Source of the DNA: Novosphingobium sp. CECT 9465
GTDB taxonomy: Bacteria > Pseudomonadota > Alphaproteobacteria > Sphingomonadales > Sphingomonadaceae
Assembly (NCBI RefSeq): GCF_920987055.1
Contig: NZ_CAKLBX010000001.1
Coordinates: forward strand, 2,218,501 to 2,282,500
Length of the DNA: 64,000 nt
Direction of reading: 5' to 3'
The notes under the pieces: generated by a model
What the model saw: the letters and a program-made list of their open reading frames with translations, nothing else
Told to the model about the DNA's origin: nothing
Database searches by the model: none
Part shown: positions 50,838 through 58,626 of the stretch, in pieces
Layout: each line of letters opens with the position of its first letter
How positions within the stretch are numbered: the first letter of the stretch is position 1
Position numbers and translations under genes: made by a program

Positions 50838-51578
50838 CTAAAGGAAGTTGTTTGGCCAGATCATGGTCCGCCACATGTGTGCTGTTTCCGAACCATCGAA
50901 GCCCAGTCCCTCTGCGGGCTGCCGGAAATGGCGACCGATAAGGTCTTCAAACAGTTCAGGCTGCACCGGTGGCAGATCGTCAAAAAAGTAGATATCGTAC
51001 TTCGTGACCTCTCTGGCCAGACCGTACCATTTGTGCTGCCGGGCAAACTCGGCATCTGCGCGTATGTAATCGGGCGGAATGTAATCTTCGCCGAAGAACC
51101 GGTCGTAGCTTTCAGGATAGCTGTACCCGGCCGCTTCATCTGGGAAATAGCGCAGGCACTGGTGATATCGCACCGCAAATGCCACTTCCTCGGATACATA
51201 GGGCGCTATCATCTGCGCACCCCAGTAGCCATGGTCCGCGCGGATCAGGCAACCGTTCGACAGATCATGAAGCAGTACGGCAAGAACGATTTTTTCGTCC
51301 AGGCCGTGAGCCAGCGCGCGTTCCGCACTGGTCAGGAGATGCCGTACAGTAATATCGTTGAAACGGCAGCGGAAGAAATCGAGCAGCTGCGGCTTTTCCG
51401 GCATTGCTGGCAGAGCAGGATTATCGCCCATCATGAAGACCGTCTTCGGATTGAGCCGACGCAGCATTTCCGGTTCAGGATCTTCCATGCCAATGCCGAT
51501 CCGCCCGACCGGTGCAGTCAGGATCATGCGTTCGCGACCAGATTGCGGGTACTTGCGTGATTCAGGCATTTTCATCAT
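50838..51578 (-). CDS. HD-domain protein (putative phosphohydrolase or oxygenase)
   Basis: 246 residues. A HD-type metal site is present (His in ITVRHLL, LLHDLS, DHGYWGAQM and YHQCLRYF), matching the HD superfamily that includes phosphohydrolases and the mixed-valent di-iron oxygenases such as PhnZ. The rest (FFGEDYIPPDYIRADAEFAR) is unusual. It overlaps the SBF transporter gene by 17 bp and probably is translated from the same transcript, so a role linked to the imported compound is possible. Start MMK at 51578 with a weak ribosome site. Confidence 0.65.
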   Translation of the reverse strand: MMKMPESRKYPQSGRERMILTAPVGRIGIGMEDPEPEMLRRLNPKTVFMMGDNPALPAMPEKPQLLDFFRCRFNDITVRHLLTSAERALAHGLDEKIVLAVLLHDLSNGCLIRADHGYWGAQMIAPYVSEEVAFAVRYHQCLRYFPDEAAGYSYPESYDRFFGEDYIPPDYIRADAEFARQHKWYGLAREVTKYDIYFFDDLPPVQPELFEDLIGRHFRQPAEGLGFDGSETAHMWRTMIWPNNFL

Positions 51579-52530
51579 CTCTCATGGCAAATTTTCGCGC
51601 AATTGCAGAACACATCATCAATTGAAGCTGGTGGAAGATCATGATCGGAAGGAGGATCAACCCCGCGTCGGGACCGGAAAACATAACTCGCGCCATGGGC
51701 ACACCCTGCACAAGCGACTTTTTCGTTCCACAGAAAATCACCGCAATACGATCGCCGATCGGGAAGCCGCAGACCCTTGCCGCGAGCGCGGTAAGCGCAA
51801 GGGCAAGGCCCAGCAAGACGCAAGACATCGCGACGACGGCAAGCAGGCCCGTTGGAGGAAGGCGCTGCCATATCCCTTCCAGGACGGCCGATGAGAATGC
51901 AGAGAATACGGCGAGCAGGATCGTGAGCCGATCCGTCAGCTCGATGTACTTCTTGTGCCGCTCCACCCAATCCTTCAGCAGCGGCCGGGACATGTGGCCA
52001 ATGATGAACGGCACCAGGATCTGCATGGCAATCTTGCCGAAGTTGTCCTGCGACGTTGCGGTAACAGAACTGCCGACGATCAATCCGAACAGAAGGGGTG
52101 TTAGAAACACGCCCAGCACCTGGGAAACAGAAGCAGACGCGACAGCGGAAGCGACGTTGCCCCGCGCAATCGACGTCAGCGCGATGGACGACTGAACCGT
52201 CGAGGGCAGGACCGCGAGAAAGAAGAACCCGGTCCAGAGTGCGGGATCAAGCAGTGTGGGAACAACCTTGTGCAGTCCCAGGATCATGATCGGAAACGCA
52301 ACGAATGTCGATGCAAGGATCACAGCGTGAAGGCGCCAATGAATCAGGGCATCAAGGATTGCCCGGCGGGGCAGCTTGCAGCCAACGAAGAAGAACAGAA
52401 CCACCACGGCAGCGCCCGCGAAAGTGGAAACCACCTTTGCGGCAACGCCGCTGGCTGGAAAAAAGGTCGCCGCCAACAGCGTGGCCACAAGTGCGAGGAT
52501 GAACGTATCTGGTAGAAGCTTCTTGAGCAT
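51562..52530 (-). CDS. SBF-type (bile acid:sodium symporter-like) membrane transporter
   Basis: 322 residues with nine or ten hydrophobic helices and the SBF_like (PF13593) pattern: FFFVGCKLPRRAIL, VLPSTVQSSIALTSIARGNVASAVA, FCGTKKSLVQGVP and MIFHQLQLM. Such proteins carry organic anions with Na+; the substrate is unknown. AGGAGGG is the ribosome site, 4 bp before the ATG at 52530, but it can pair with a complementary sequence upstream (see the regulatory entry). Followed by the HD-domain gene. Confidence 0.85.
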   Translation of the reverse strand: MLKKLLPDTFILALVATLLAATFFPASGVAAKVVSTFAGAAVVVLFFFVGCKLPRRAILDALIHWRLHAVILASTFVAFPIMILGLHKVVPTLLDPALWTGFFFLAVLPSTVQSSIALTSIARGNVASAVASASVSQVLGVFLTPLLFGLIVGSSVTATSQDNFGKIAMQILVPFIIGHMSRPLLKDWVERHKKYIELTDRLTILLAVFSAFSSAVLEGIWQRLPPTGLLAVVAMSCVLLGLALALTALAARVCGFPIGDRIAVIFCGTKKSLVQGVPMARVMFSGPDAGLILLPIMIFHQLQLMMCSAIARKFAMRDDENA

Positions 52531-52533
52531 TTT

Positions 52534-52571
52534 GCCCTCCTACCGGATATTCATACACCCGGCCGGAGGGC
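52534..52571 (-). promoter_or_regulatory. mRNA hairpin masking the ribosome-binding site of the SBF transporter
   Basis: On the minus strand GCCCTCC (52565-52571) is complementary to GGAGGGC (52534-52540), which contains the ribosome site; an internal CCGG/CCGG pairing adds to the stem. The structure would hide the Shine-Dalgarno sequence, as in RNA thermometers or ligand-controlled leaders. Inferred from complementarity only. Confidence 0.45.
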
Positions 52572-52652
52572 ATTTCTGATTTTAAAGGACCAACAATTGC
52601 GGAAAGATTGGTCAGATTTTACGATCCAGGCAATTTTCAGGTCATCTTGTGC

Positions 52653-52815
52653 TCACCGCGCCATCAGCCGGTTGAACAAGGTGACGCCTTTGTCGGCAGC
52701 ACTGGGCAACATTGGCCGATCAGGTGCCATATCGATGATCCGCTGTTGCGCCTCGATCATCACCTTGTCCTCCTGGAACGCTGTTCTTGTCACTGCTACT
52801 GGTGCATAGATGACT
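52653..52815 (-). pseudogene. C-terminal remnant of a Rieske-type aromatic oxygenase alpha subunit
   Basis: About 54 residues read from the junction with the IS copy to the stop at 52653. The stretch AFQEDKVMIEAQQRIID followed by DRPMLPSAADKGVTLFNRLM resembles the C-terminus of VanA/DdmC-like Rieske oxygenases. No Rieske centre or iron site is left, since those parts are missing. Before the IS insertion its frame continued a few residues toward the MFS gene end, so the gene was already cut before the IS arrived. Confidence 0.55.
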
Positions 52816-52903
52816 CCCTGAAAGGGTTTGGCGATTATCCCCTTCGCATACGTGAATCGGTGGTTCAGGGTGTGGTAACGTAAATCCACTAGCGGGGGAT
52901 GCT

Positions 52904-53782
52904 ATGAAATACGATGGATTCGGCGAATCTCGCCTCCAAGTAAACTTCGATGTGGATAGGCCCGTCGAACTGGTCCAACTCACGCTAGCGCTTCAAGCAA
53001 TGGCGCGTGACTATCGGCGTTACGCGAACGAATCCATCCGTGAGAGTGGTGGTAAGGTGTCGGATGATGACATCAAACTTTACGTCACCAAGGTTGAAAC
53101 AGGCAGCATAATCGCGGAATTGGGCAGCGCCGCCGAGGTTATGGGTGCGTTCCTCCCGCTAATTGCGGTCGATCCCTTGTTCACGGGTTATGTGCAGTTC
53201 TTCGGGCAAACGGTATCTTATTTTGCCTCATTGGCCCGCCGCGCAGACTTGAAGCCTGCGGATATTACCACAACAAAAGCGGCTGCGCAGGCTGTGGCCG
53301 ATATTATGGCCGTGCCAGCATCCATGCCAGGGTCTAAGTTCAAGCTTTCAGCCAAGGTTGCTGCACGCAATGCTGATGGTTCGGAATTTGCCGCGCAAAT
53401 CACTCTCACAAGCGAGGAGGCGGCAGAGGCCCAGCGCGGCGCGCTGATCGCCCAGAAAGTGCTAGATTATCGTGGTGGTGCCGACCATGAAAACGTCCTG
53501 CTTTATTTTCAGCAAACCAGCACTGACAAAGCAAAATCGGATGGCCGAACCGCAGATAGAGCAATCGTAAACTCAGTGTCGCCAAAGGCGCTGCCTGTTC
53601 ATTTCGCCTCACAGTTGGATGCAGCGAGGGTGAATGACATGAAATCAGACCCGCACCAAAATCCATTCAAGGCGGCGTTCCGTGTGGACGTGAACGTAGA
53701 AACTGATCGGAACCAAGTTCCTCGATTTTATCGAGTGGTCCACATTCACGAGGTCATTCCTGATGACAGCGAAGAACCTTAA
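52904..53782 (+). CDS. IS passenger protein of unknown function (copy 1)
   Basis: 292 residues, running opposite to the transposase. The N-terminus has a repeated beta/alpha pattern (RLQVNFDVDRPVELVQLTLAL), then VTKVETGSIIAELGSA, a possible hydrophobic helix pair at about residues 75-110 (FLPLIAVDPLFTGYVQFFGQT) and a C-terminal beta-rich part (FRVDVNVETD, FYRVVHIHEV). I do not recognise it. It is carried by both IS copies, 75 bp inside the left end, so it travels with the element. ATG preceded by GCGGGGGATGCT. Confidence 0.75.
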   Translation: MKYDGFGESRLQVNFDVDRPVELVQLTLALQAMARDYRRYANESIRESGGKVSDDDIKLYVTKVETGSIIAELGSAAEVMGAFLPLIAVDPLFTGYVQFFGQTVSYFASLARRADLKPADITTTKAAAQAVADIMAVPASMPGSKFKLSAKVAARNADGSEFAAQITLTSEEAAEAQRGALIAQKVLDYRGGADHENVLLYFQQTSTDKAKSDGRTADRAIVNSVSPKALPVHFASQLDAARVNDMKSDPHQNPFKAAFRVDVNVETDRNQVPRFYRVVHIHEVIPDDSEEP

Positions 53783-53939
53783 ACAAGCCCGCGATAGCGG
53801 CAATCTCGACCAGTTCGCCAAGGATCACGAAGCGGACGCCCCCGGCGATGCCGATGCCTTCAATCGCGCTCTGGCTTCAATGGCCCGAACGTCGAAAGAA
53901 GTTCCGGCAACATCAAAGAAGGCGTTTCCCGGCGATTGA
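53763..53939 (+). CDS. Short ORF at the passenger-transposase junction, copy 1
   Basis: 58 residues (begins MTAKNLKQARDSG, ends KKAFPGD). The first 20 bp overlap the end of the passenger gene in another frame (ATG within GATGAC) and the last 80 bp lie antisense to the transposase 3' end. Charged, lysine-rich, with no membrane segment. The fixed start overlap and reasonable codons suggest a real gene coupled to the passenger; the antisense overlap counts against it. Confidence 0.5.
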   Translation: MTAKNLKQARDSGNLDQFAKDHEADAPGDADAFNRALASMARTSKEVPATSKKAFPGD

Positions 53940-54756
53940 AGCGGTATTCCGCTTCCTTGGCATACTTCCAAAGGTGCTTGCCGCTCACGTGAACGTGAGT
54001 GCCGTTGATCGAACGCTTCAACTGTGCCCAGAAGCCTTCAAGAGCGTTCACCGTGGCACCGCTGGTTGTGCAGACATACTGCCCCGCGTTGTGATTGACC
54101 TTGATGTGGCGATAGCCGGACTGGTCAATGTCCTTGTAGCCGCCAAATTCATCGGTGTTCAGTGTGGTTCCCGGCATGACGGTATCGAGGATAACCGCGC
54201 GCATGGCCTGCTTTGTCCGGCGCTGCACAACGCGGGTAACGATCTCACCGCCACGTTCCATTACACCGACGACGGCGGTCTTGTTGCCCTTGTAGCCTGA
54301 ACCCTTGCCCGACACGCTACCGCCGATCAGCGTTTCATCGACTTCCACATGCTCACCGGGACCGCCAAGCAGGTTGTCGCCGTCAACGTCGGCCATGTGT
54401 TCGCGGATCAAGCATGCCATGCGCCAAGCGGTCTTGTAGGTAACGCCAAGCTGACGCTGCAATTCCTTGGCTGCAACGCCGTTGCGCGTCGTGGTGAACA
54501 GGTAAATGGCATAGAACCACAGTTGCAGCGGGGTGCGTGTCTGTTCGAACGGGGTGCCCACGGTGGGGTGCAGATGGTGACCGCACCACTGGCAGGAATA
54601 AGCGCGCTCTGCCTTGATGCGAAACCACTTGGAAGGGCGTTCGCATGACGGGCAAGCATAGCCTTGGCCGAACCGCACTTCGAACAGATGCGTGAGGCAA
54701 GCCTCATCGTCTGGGAACTGCTTGAAGAACTGCAGGATGGTCTGGGGCTTGCTCAT
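53860..54756 (-). CDS. IS1595-family transposase (copy 1)
   Basis: 298 residues. N-terminal zinc ribbon with C35-x2-C38 and C55-x2-C58, then an ISXO2-like catalytic domain: Asp140 in VEVDETLIGG, Asp202 in NTDEFGGY, and the NALEGFWAQLKRS motif (Asn237/Glu240) that completes the DDN/DDE set; His219 also falls in RHIKVNH. All are present, so the enzyme is likely active. Starts 49 bp inside the right terminal repeat. Convergent with the short ORF. Confidence 0.92.
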   Translation of the reverse strand: MSKPQTILQFFKQFPDDEACLTHLFEVRFGQGYACPSCERPSKWFRIKAERAYSCQWCGHHLHPTVGTPFEQTRTPLQLWFYAIYLFTTTRNGVAAKELQRQLGVTYKTAWRMACLIREHMADVDGDNLLGGPGEHVEVDETLIGGSVSGKGSGYKGNKTAVVGVMERGGEIVTRVVQRRTKQAMRAVILDTVMPGTTLNTDEFGGYKDIDQSGYRHIKVNHNAGQYVCTTSGATVNALEGFWAQLKRSINGTHVHVSGKHLWKYAKEAEYRFNRRETPSLMLPELLSTFGPLKPERD

Positions 54757-54813
54757 GCCCTAGTGTATGCCAGTTTGTTCTACGTATGTAAAGGGGATAA
54801 TCGCCAAAGGGTT

Positions 54814-56010
54814 TCAGGGGTCCATTGAAGAAGCCTGCTTGATCGAAGGCGCCAATGCCCACGCGCAACCGGCGCACACGATCATCGGCACGGAAAGTGC
54901 GGCAACGATCGTGGCGGACGGAAACCCGCCAGCGATCAGCGCGACGACGGCACTTGGGCCGAGAAGCGAGCCGGCGCGACCCATTCCGCTGGACCACCCC
55001 AGGCCGGCTGCGCGCAATTCAACGGGATACAGCCCGGCAGCAATCGCCCCCAGCGCCATCTGGCTGCCAATGGCCCCCGCACCGACCAGAAAAAGCAGCG
55101 CAAACCATTCCAGCTTCGTCGCAGGGTTTGCGCCGATTGCCAGCAACGCGATGGCAGCAACGAGCAGGCCGGCTGTCAGACCGGCTGCGGCGTGTCCCTT
55201 ATCGGCCAGCCAGGCCAAAGTCAGCCCGCCCGCCAGGCTCCCCGCGGCCATGACTCCGGCCGCTCTTTGGGCATCGGCGCGGGGCCAGCCTGCCTTGTCA
55301 AGCAACGCAGGCAACCAACTGATCAGGCAGTAGGTGGCAAAGAGGCTGCCGAAAAAGATGATCCAGACAAGGACGGTGCGCTTTCGCAGATGCTTCTGAA
55401 AAAGCCCCACGACAGGCAAGCGGACAGGCCGTGACGCGCTTTGTCGACCCTGCTGCGGTCGTGGCTCCGACCATCCAGGAAAAAAAGCCGCCGTCAGCAC
55501 AATTGGCAAGCCCGCGCCAAGAAGGAATATTCCCTGCCAACCCGCCCATGCTTCAACAAGCGGAGCGAGCATCCCTGACGCAAAGGAGCCAATCGCCGCG
55601 CATGACGCAACAATCGTCACGATCAGGTTGCGCCGATCGGGATCGCATGCCTCGGCTGCCAAAGTTATGGCCAAAGGCATCAGGGCACCCATGCCGAGGC
55701 CGGTTATGAACCGCAATCCGGCGACCTGCGATGGTGCAGCGGCCAAGGCCAACGATGCACCGCTGGCCGCGATGAGGAACAGCGAAGCGACAATGAGCCT
55801 GATCCTGCCCAAACGATCCGCAAGTGGCGCGAGGCCGATTGCACCGGTGGCCATGCCGGCAAGCGAAAACGTCATGGCGCCTGCGAAAGCCGATGGGGCA
55901 ACGCCCATGCTTTCGGCCATGCCCGGCACAGCAAGGCCCAATGCCTGAATGTCGTAGCCGTCAACAAATGTTGCAAAGGAGGCCAGAGCGATACGGGTCG
56001 GTCTGTTCAT
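54814..56010 (-). CDS. MFS transporter, aromatic acid:H+ symporter type
   Basis: 398 residues from ATG 56010 (MNRPTRIALASFATFVDGYD). Twelve predicted membrane helices; the first helix carries the DGYDxQ signature of the AAHS family and loop 2-3 reads GLAPLADRLGRIRLI (G-x-x-x-D-R-x-G-R). AAHS transporters import protocatechuate, 4-hydroxybenzoate and similar acids. The stop codon is at 54814-54816, abutting the IS target repeat, so the gene itself is intact. It starts 1 bp after the stop of the CoA-lyase fragment and is therefore coupled to it. Confidence 0.88.
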   Translation of the reverse strand: MNRPTRIALASFATFVDGYDIQALGLAVPGMAESMGVAPSAFAGAMTFSLAGMATGAIGLAPLADRLGRIRLIVASLFLIAASGASLALAAAPSQVAGLRFITGLGMGALMPLAITLAAEACDPDRRNLIVTIVASCAAIGSFASGMLAPLVEAWAGWQGIFLLGAGLPIVLTAAFFPGWSEPRPQQGRQSASRPVRLPVVGLFQKHLRKRTVLVWIIFFGSLFATYCLISWLPALLDKAGWPRADAQRAAGVMAAGSLAGGLTLAWLADKGHAAAGLTAGLLVAAIALLAIGANPATKLEWFALLFLVGAGAIGSQMALGAIAAGLYPVELRAAGLGWSSGMGRAGSLLGPSAVVALIAGGFPSATIVAALSVPMIVCAGCAWALAPSIKQASSMDP

Positions 56011-56011
56011 G

Positions 56012-56639
56012 TCACAGCGGTGCTTCGGCTCTGGCAATAGTGGCCATGGCTGGTGCGATGACCACCGGATCGAGAAATTCCCCTTCCGCCATGCCTGCCC
56101 CTTCACCGACCGACTTCAGTTCGTCCATCTTGGCAAGGATCGAGCGGGCGCGGTTCAGTTCGGCATCCGTTGGCCTGTAGGCTTCGTGGACAACGCGCAC
56201 CTGCTCACTGGCAAGGACGAGCTTGCCGTCAAATCCCATCATCGCCCCCCAGCGTGCATCCTGCGCCAACGTGGCGTGGTCGTTGATCACCGGCCAGGGC
56301 GCATCCAGCGCCCATAGTCCGTGGGTCCGTGCTGCGAGAATGATGCGCGCGCGGTGGAAATGGAACAGGTCGCCGGGATAAAGCGAACGATCCATGATGT
56401 AGGCCGCAATGTGGATGCCCAGCGATCCCGAAATATCCCCGATGGCGAACCCAAGCGCTTCGATGTTCGGCGAACATGACGCCAACTTGTCGATGTAGGT
56501 CAGTGCTTGCGCGGACTCTATGCCCACAACGTAACCTATGCTGTGCAGGCTGGCACCTTTCTGGCGCAGTTCTGCGATCCGCTCGTCGACCCAGAGGATG
56601 TCTTCGACCGTATCGGGCTTCGAAAGGAAAAGGGTATGG
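56012..56639 (-). pseudogene. HpcH/HpaI-CitE-type CoA-ester lyase, N-terminus lost to IS copy 2
   Basis: About 209 residues remain, reading out of the IS end: LFLSKPDTVEDILWVDERI, GYVVGIESAQALTYIDKLA, IEALGFAIGDISGSLGI (the Mg-binding Glu/Asp of CitE-type lyases), and the C-terminal GFDGKLVLASEQVRVVHEAY. The first about 80 residues are missing; a start codon can only be found inside the IS. In the family these enzymes split or condense malyl-CoA, citramalyl-CoA and similar esters. It was probably the first or second gene of a transcript with the MFS gene. Confidence 0.8.
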
Positions 56640-56686
56640 CGATTATCCCCTTTACATACGTAGAACAAACTGGCATACACTAGGGC

Positions 56687-57583
56687 ATGAGCAAGCCCCA
56701 GACCATCCTGCAGTTCTTCAAGCAGTTCCCAGACGATGAGGCTTGCCTCACGCATCTGTTCGAAGTGCGGTTCGGCCAAGGCTATGCTTGCCCGTCATGC
56801 GAACGCCCTTCCAAGTGGTTTCGCATCAAGGCAGAGCGCGCTTATTCCTGCCAGTGGTGCGGTCACCATCTGCACCCCACCGTGGGCACCCCGTTCGAAC
56901 AGACACGCACCCCGCTGCAACTGTGGTTCTATGCCATTTACCTGTTCACCACGACGCGCAACGGCGTTGCAGCCAAGGAATTGCAGCGTCAGCTTGGCGT
57001 TACCTACAAGACCGCTTGGCGCATGGCATGCTTGATCCGCGAACACATGGCCGACGTTGACGGCGACAACCTGCTTGGCGGTCCCGGTGAGCATGTGGAA
57101 GTCGATGAAACGCTGATCGGCGGTAGCGTGTCGGGCAAGGGTTCAGGCTACAAGGGCAACAAGACCGCCGTCGTCGGTGTAATGGAACGTGGCGGTGAGA
57201 TCGTTACCCGCGTTGTGCAGCGCCGGACAAAGCAGGCCATGCGCGCGGTTATCCTCGATACCGTCATGCCGGGAACCACACTGAACACCGATGAATTTGG
57301 CGGCTACAAGGACATTGACCAGTCCGGCTATCGCCACATCAAGGTCAATCACAACGCGGGGCAGTATGTCTGCACAACCAGCGGTGCCACGGTGAACGCT
57401 CTTGAAGGCTTCTGGGCACAGTTGAAGCGTTCGATCAACGGCACTCACGTTCACGTGAGCGGCAAGCACCTTTGGAAGTATGCCAAGGAAGCGGAATACC
57501 GCTTCAATCGCCGGGAAACGCCTTCTTTGATGTTGCCGGAACTTCTTTCGACGTTCGGGCCATTGAAGCCAGAGCGCGATTGA
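56687..57583 (+). CDS. IS1595-family transposase (copy 2)
   Basis: 298 residues, identical to the copy 1 protein at 53860-54756, with the zinc ribbon cysteines and catalytic motifs intact. Starts 49 bp inside the left terminal repeat of copy 2. Confidence 0.92.
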   Translation: MSKPQTILQFFKQFPDDEACLTHLFEVRFGQGYACPSCERPSKWFRIKAERAYSCQWCGHHLHPTVGTPFEQTRTPLQLWFYAIYLFTTTRNGVAAKELQRQLGVTYKTAWRMACLIREHMADVDGDNLLGGPGEHVEVDETLIGGSVSGKGSGYKGNKTAVVGVMERGGEIVTRVVQRRTKQAMRAVILDTVMPGTTLNTDEFGGYKDIDQSGYRHIKVNHNAGQYVCTTSGATVNALEGFWAQLKRSINGTHVHVSGKHLWKYAKEAEYRFNRRETPSLMLPELLSTFGPLKPERD

Positions 57584-57680
57584 AGGCATCGGCATCGCCG
57601 GGGGCGTCCGCTTCGTGATCCTTGGCGAACTGGTCGAGATTGCCGCTATCGCGGGCTTGTTTAAGGTTCTTCGCTGTCAT
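57504..57680 (-). CDS. Short ORF at the passenger-transposase junction, copy 2
   Basis: Second copy of the 58-residue ORF at 53763-53939, identical in sequence, on the minus strand. Same overlaps with passenger start frame and transposase end. Confidence 0.5.
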   Translation of the reverse strand: MTAKNLKQARDSGNLDQFAKDHEADAPGDADAFNRALASMARTSKEVPATSKKAFPGD

Positions 57681-58539
57681 CAGGAATGACCTCGTGAATG
57701 TGGACCACTCGATAAAATCGAGGAACTTGGTTCCGATCAGTTTCTACGTTCACGTCCACACGGAACGCCGCCTTGAATGGATTTTGGTGCGGGTCTGATT
57801 TCATGTCATTCACCCTCGCTGCATCCAACTGTGAGGCGAAATGAACAGGCAGCGCCTTTGGCGACACTGAGTTTACGATTGCTCTATCTGCGGTTCGGCC
57901 ATCCGATTTTGCTTTGTCAGTGCTGGTTTGCTGAAAATAAAGCAGGACGTTTTCATGGTCGGCACCACCACGATAATCTAGCACTTTCTGGGCGATCAGC
58001 GCGCCGCGCTGGGCCTCTGCCGCCTCCTCGCTTGTGAGAGTGATTTGCGCGGCAAATTCCGAACCATCAGCATTGCGTGCAGCAACCTTGGCTGAAAGCT
58101 TGAACTTAGACCCTGGCATGGATGCTGGCACGGCCATAATATCGGCCACAGCCTGCGCAGCCGCTTTTGTTGTGGTAATATCCGCAGGCTTCAAGTCTGC
58201 GCGGCGGGCCAATGAGGCAAAATAAGATACCGTTTGCCCGAAGAACTGCACATAACCCGTGAACAAGGGATCGACCGCAATTAGCGGGAGGAACGCACCC
58301 ATAACCTCGGCGGCGCTGCCCAATTCCGCGATTATGCTGCCTGTTTCAACCTTGGTGACGTAAAGTTTGATGTCATCATCCGACACCTTACCACCACTCT
58401 CACGGATGGATTCGTTCGCGTAACGCCGATAGTCACGCGCCATTGCTTGAAGCGCTAGCGTGAGTTGGACCAGTTCGACGGGCCTATCCACATCGAAGTT
58501 TACTTGGAGGCGAGATTCGCCGAATCCATCGTATTTCAT
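57661..58539 (-). CDS. IS passenger protein of unknown function (copy 2)
   Basis: 292 residues, identical to the copy 1 passenger at 52904-53782. It points away from the CRISPR array, with its start 74 bp from the IS end nearest the array. Confidence 0.75.
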   Translation of the reverse strand: MKYDGFGESRLQVNFDVDRPVELVQLTLALQAMARDYRRYANESIRESGGKVSDDDIKLYVTKVETGSIIAELGSAAEVMGAFLPLIAVDPLFTGYVQFFGQTVSYFASLARRADLKPADITTTKAAAQAVADIMAVPASMPGSKFKLSAKVAARNADGSEFAAQITLTSEEAAEAQRGALIAQKVLDYRGGADHENVLLYFQQTSTDKAKSDGRTADRAIVNSVSPKALPVHFASQLDAARVNDMKSDPHQNPFKAAFRVDVNVETDRNQVPRFYRVVHIHEVIPDDSEEP

Positions 58540-58626
58540 AGCATCCCCCGCTAGTGGATTTACGTTACCACACCCTGAACCACCGATTCACGTATGCGAA
58601 GGGGATAATCGCCTAATCGAAGTGCC

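Larger units (their letters stand above)
52830..54805. mobile_element. IS1595-family insertion sequence, copy 1 (transposase on minus strand)
   Basis: 1,976 bp. Terminal inverted repeats start GGCGATTATCCCCTT at both ends and share ATACGT further in. Contents: transposase (minus), a short ORF and a passenger gene (plus). A direct repeat AAAGGGTTT flanks it (52821-52829 and 54806-54814), which matches the 8-bp target duplication of the family plus one base. Removing the IS and one repeat restores the palindrome CCCTGAAA-ggg-TTTCAGGG. Identical in sequence to copy 2, so recent. Confidence 0.9.
56638..58613. mobile_element. IS1595-family insertion sequence, copy 2 (inverted relative to copy 1)
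   Basis: 1,976 bp, the reverse of copy 1 with no difference seen. The flanks differ: AAAGGGTAT to the left, TAATCGAAG to the right, so there is no target duplication. It ends 13 bp before the first CRISPR repeat on one side and cuts the CoA-lyase gene on the other. Loss of the duplication fits an IS-mediated deletion or recombination that joined two formerly distant places. Confidence 0.9.

Noticed and set aside
52830..58613. A standard composite transposon with the enclosed genes as cargo
   Set aside because: Outer flanks do not share a target duplication and copy 2 lacks one, so movement as a unit is not supported by sequence; described instead as two copies with rearrangement.
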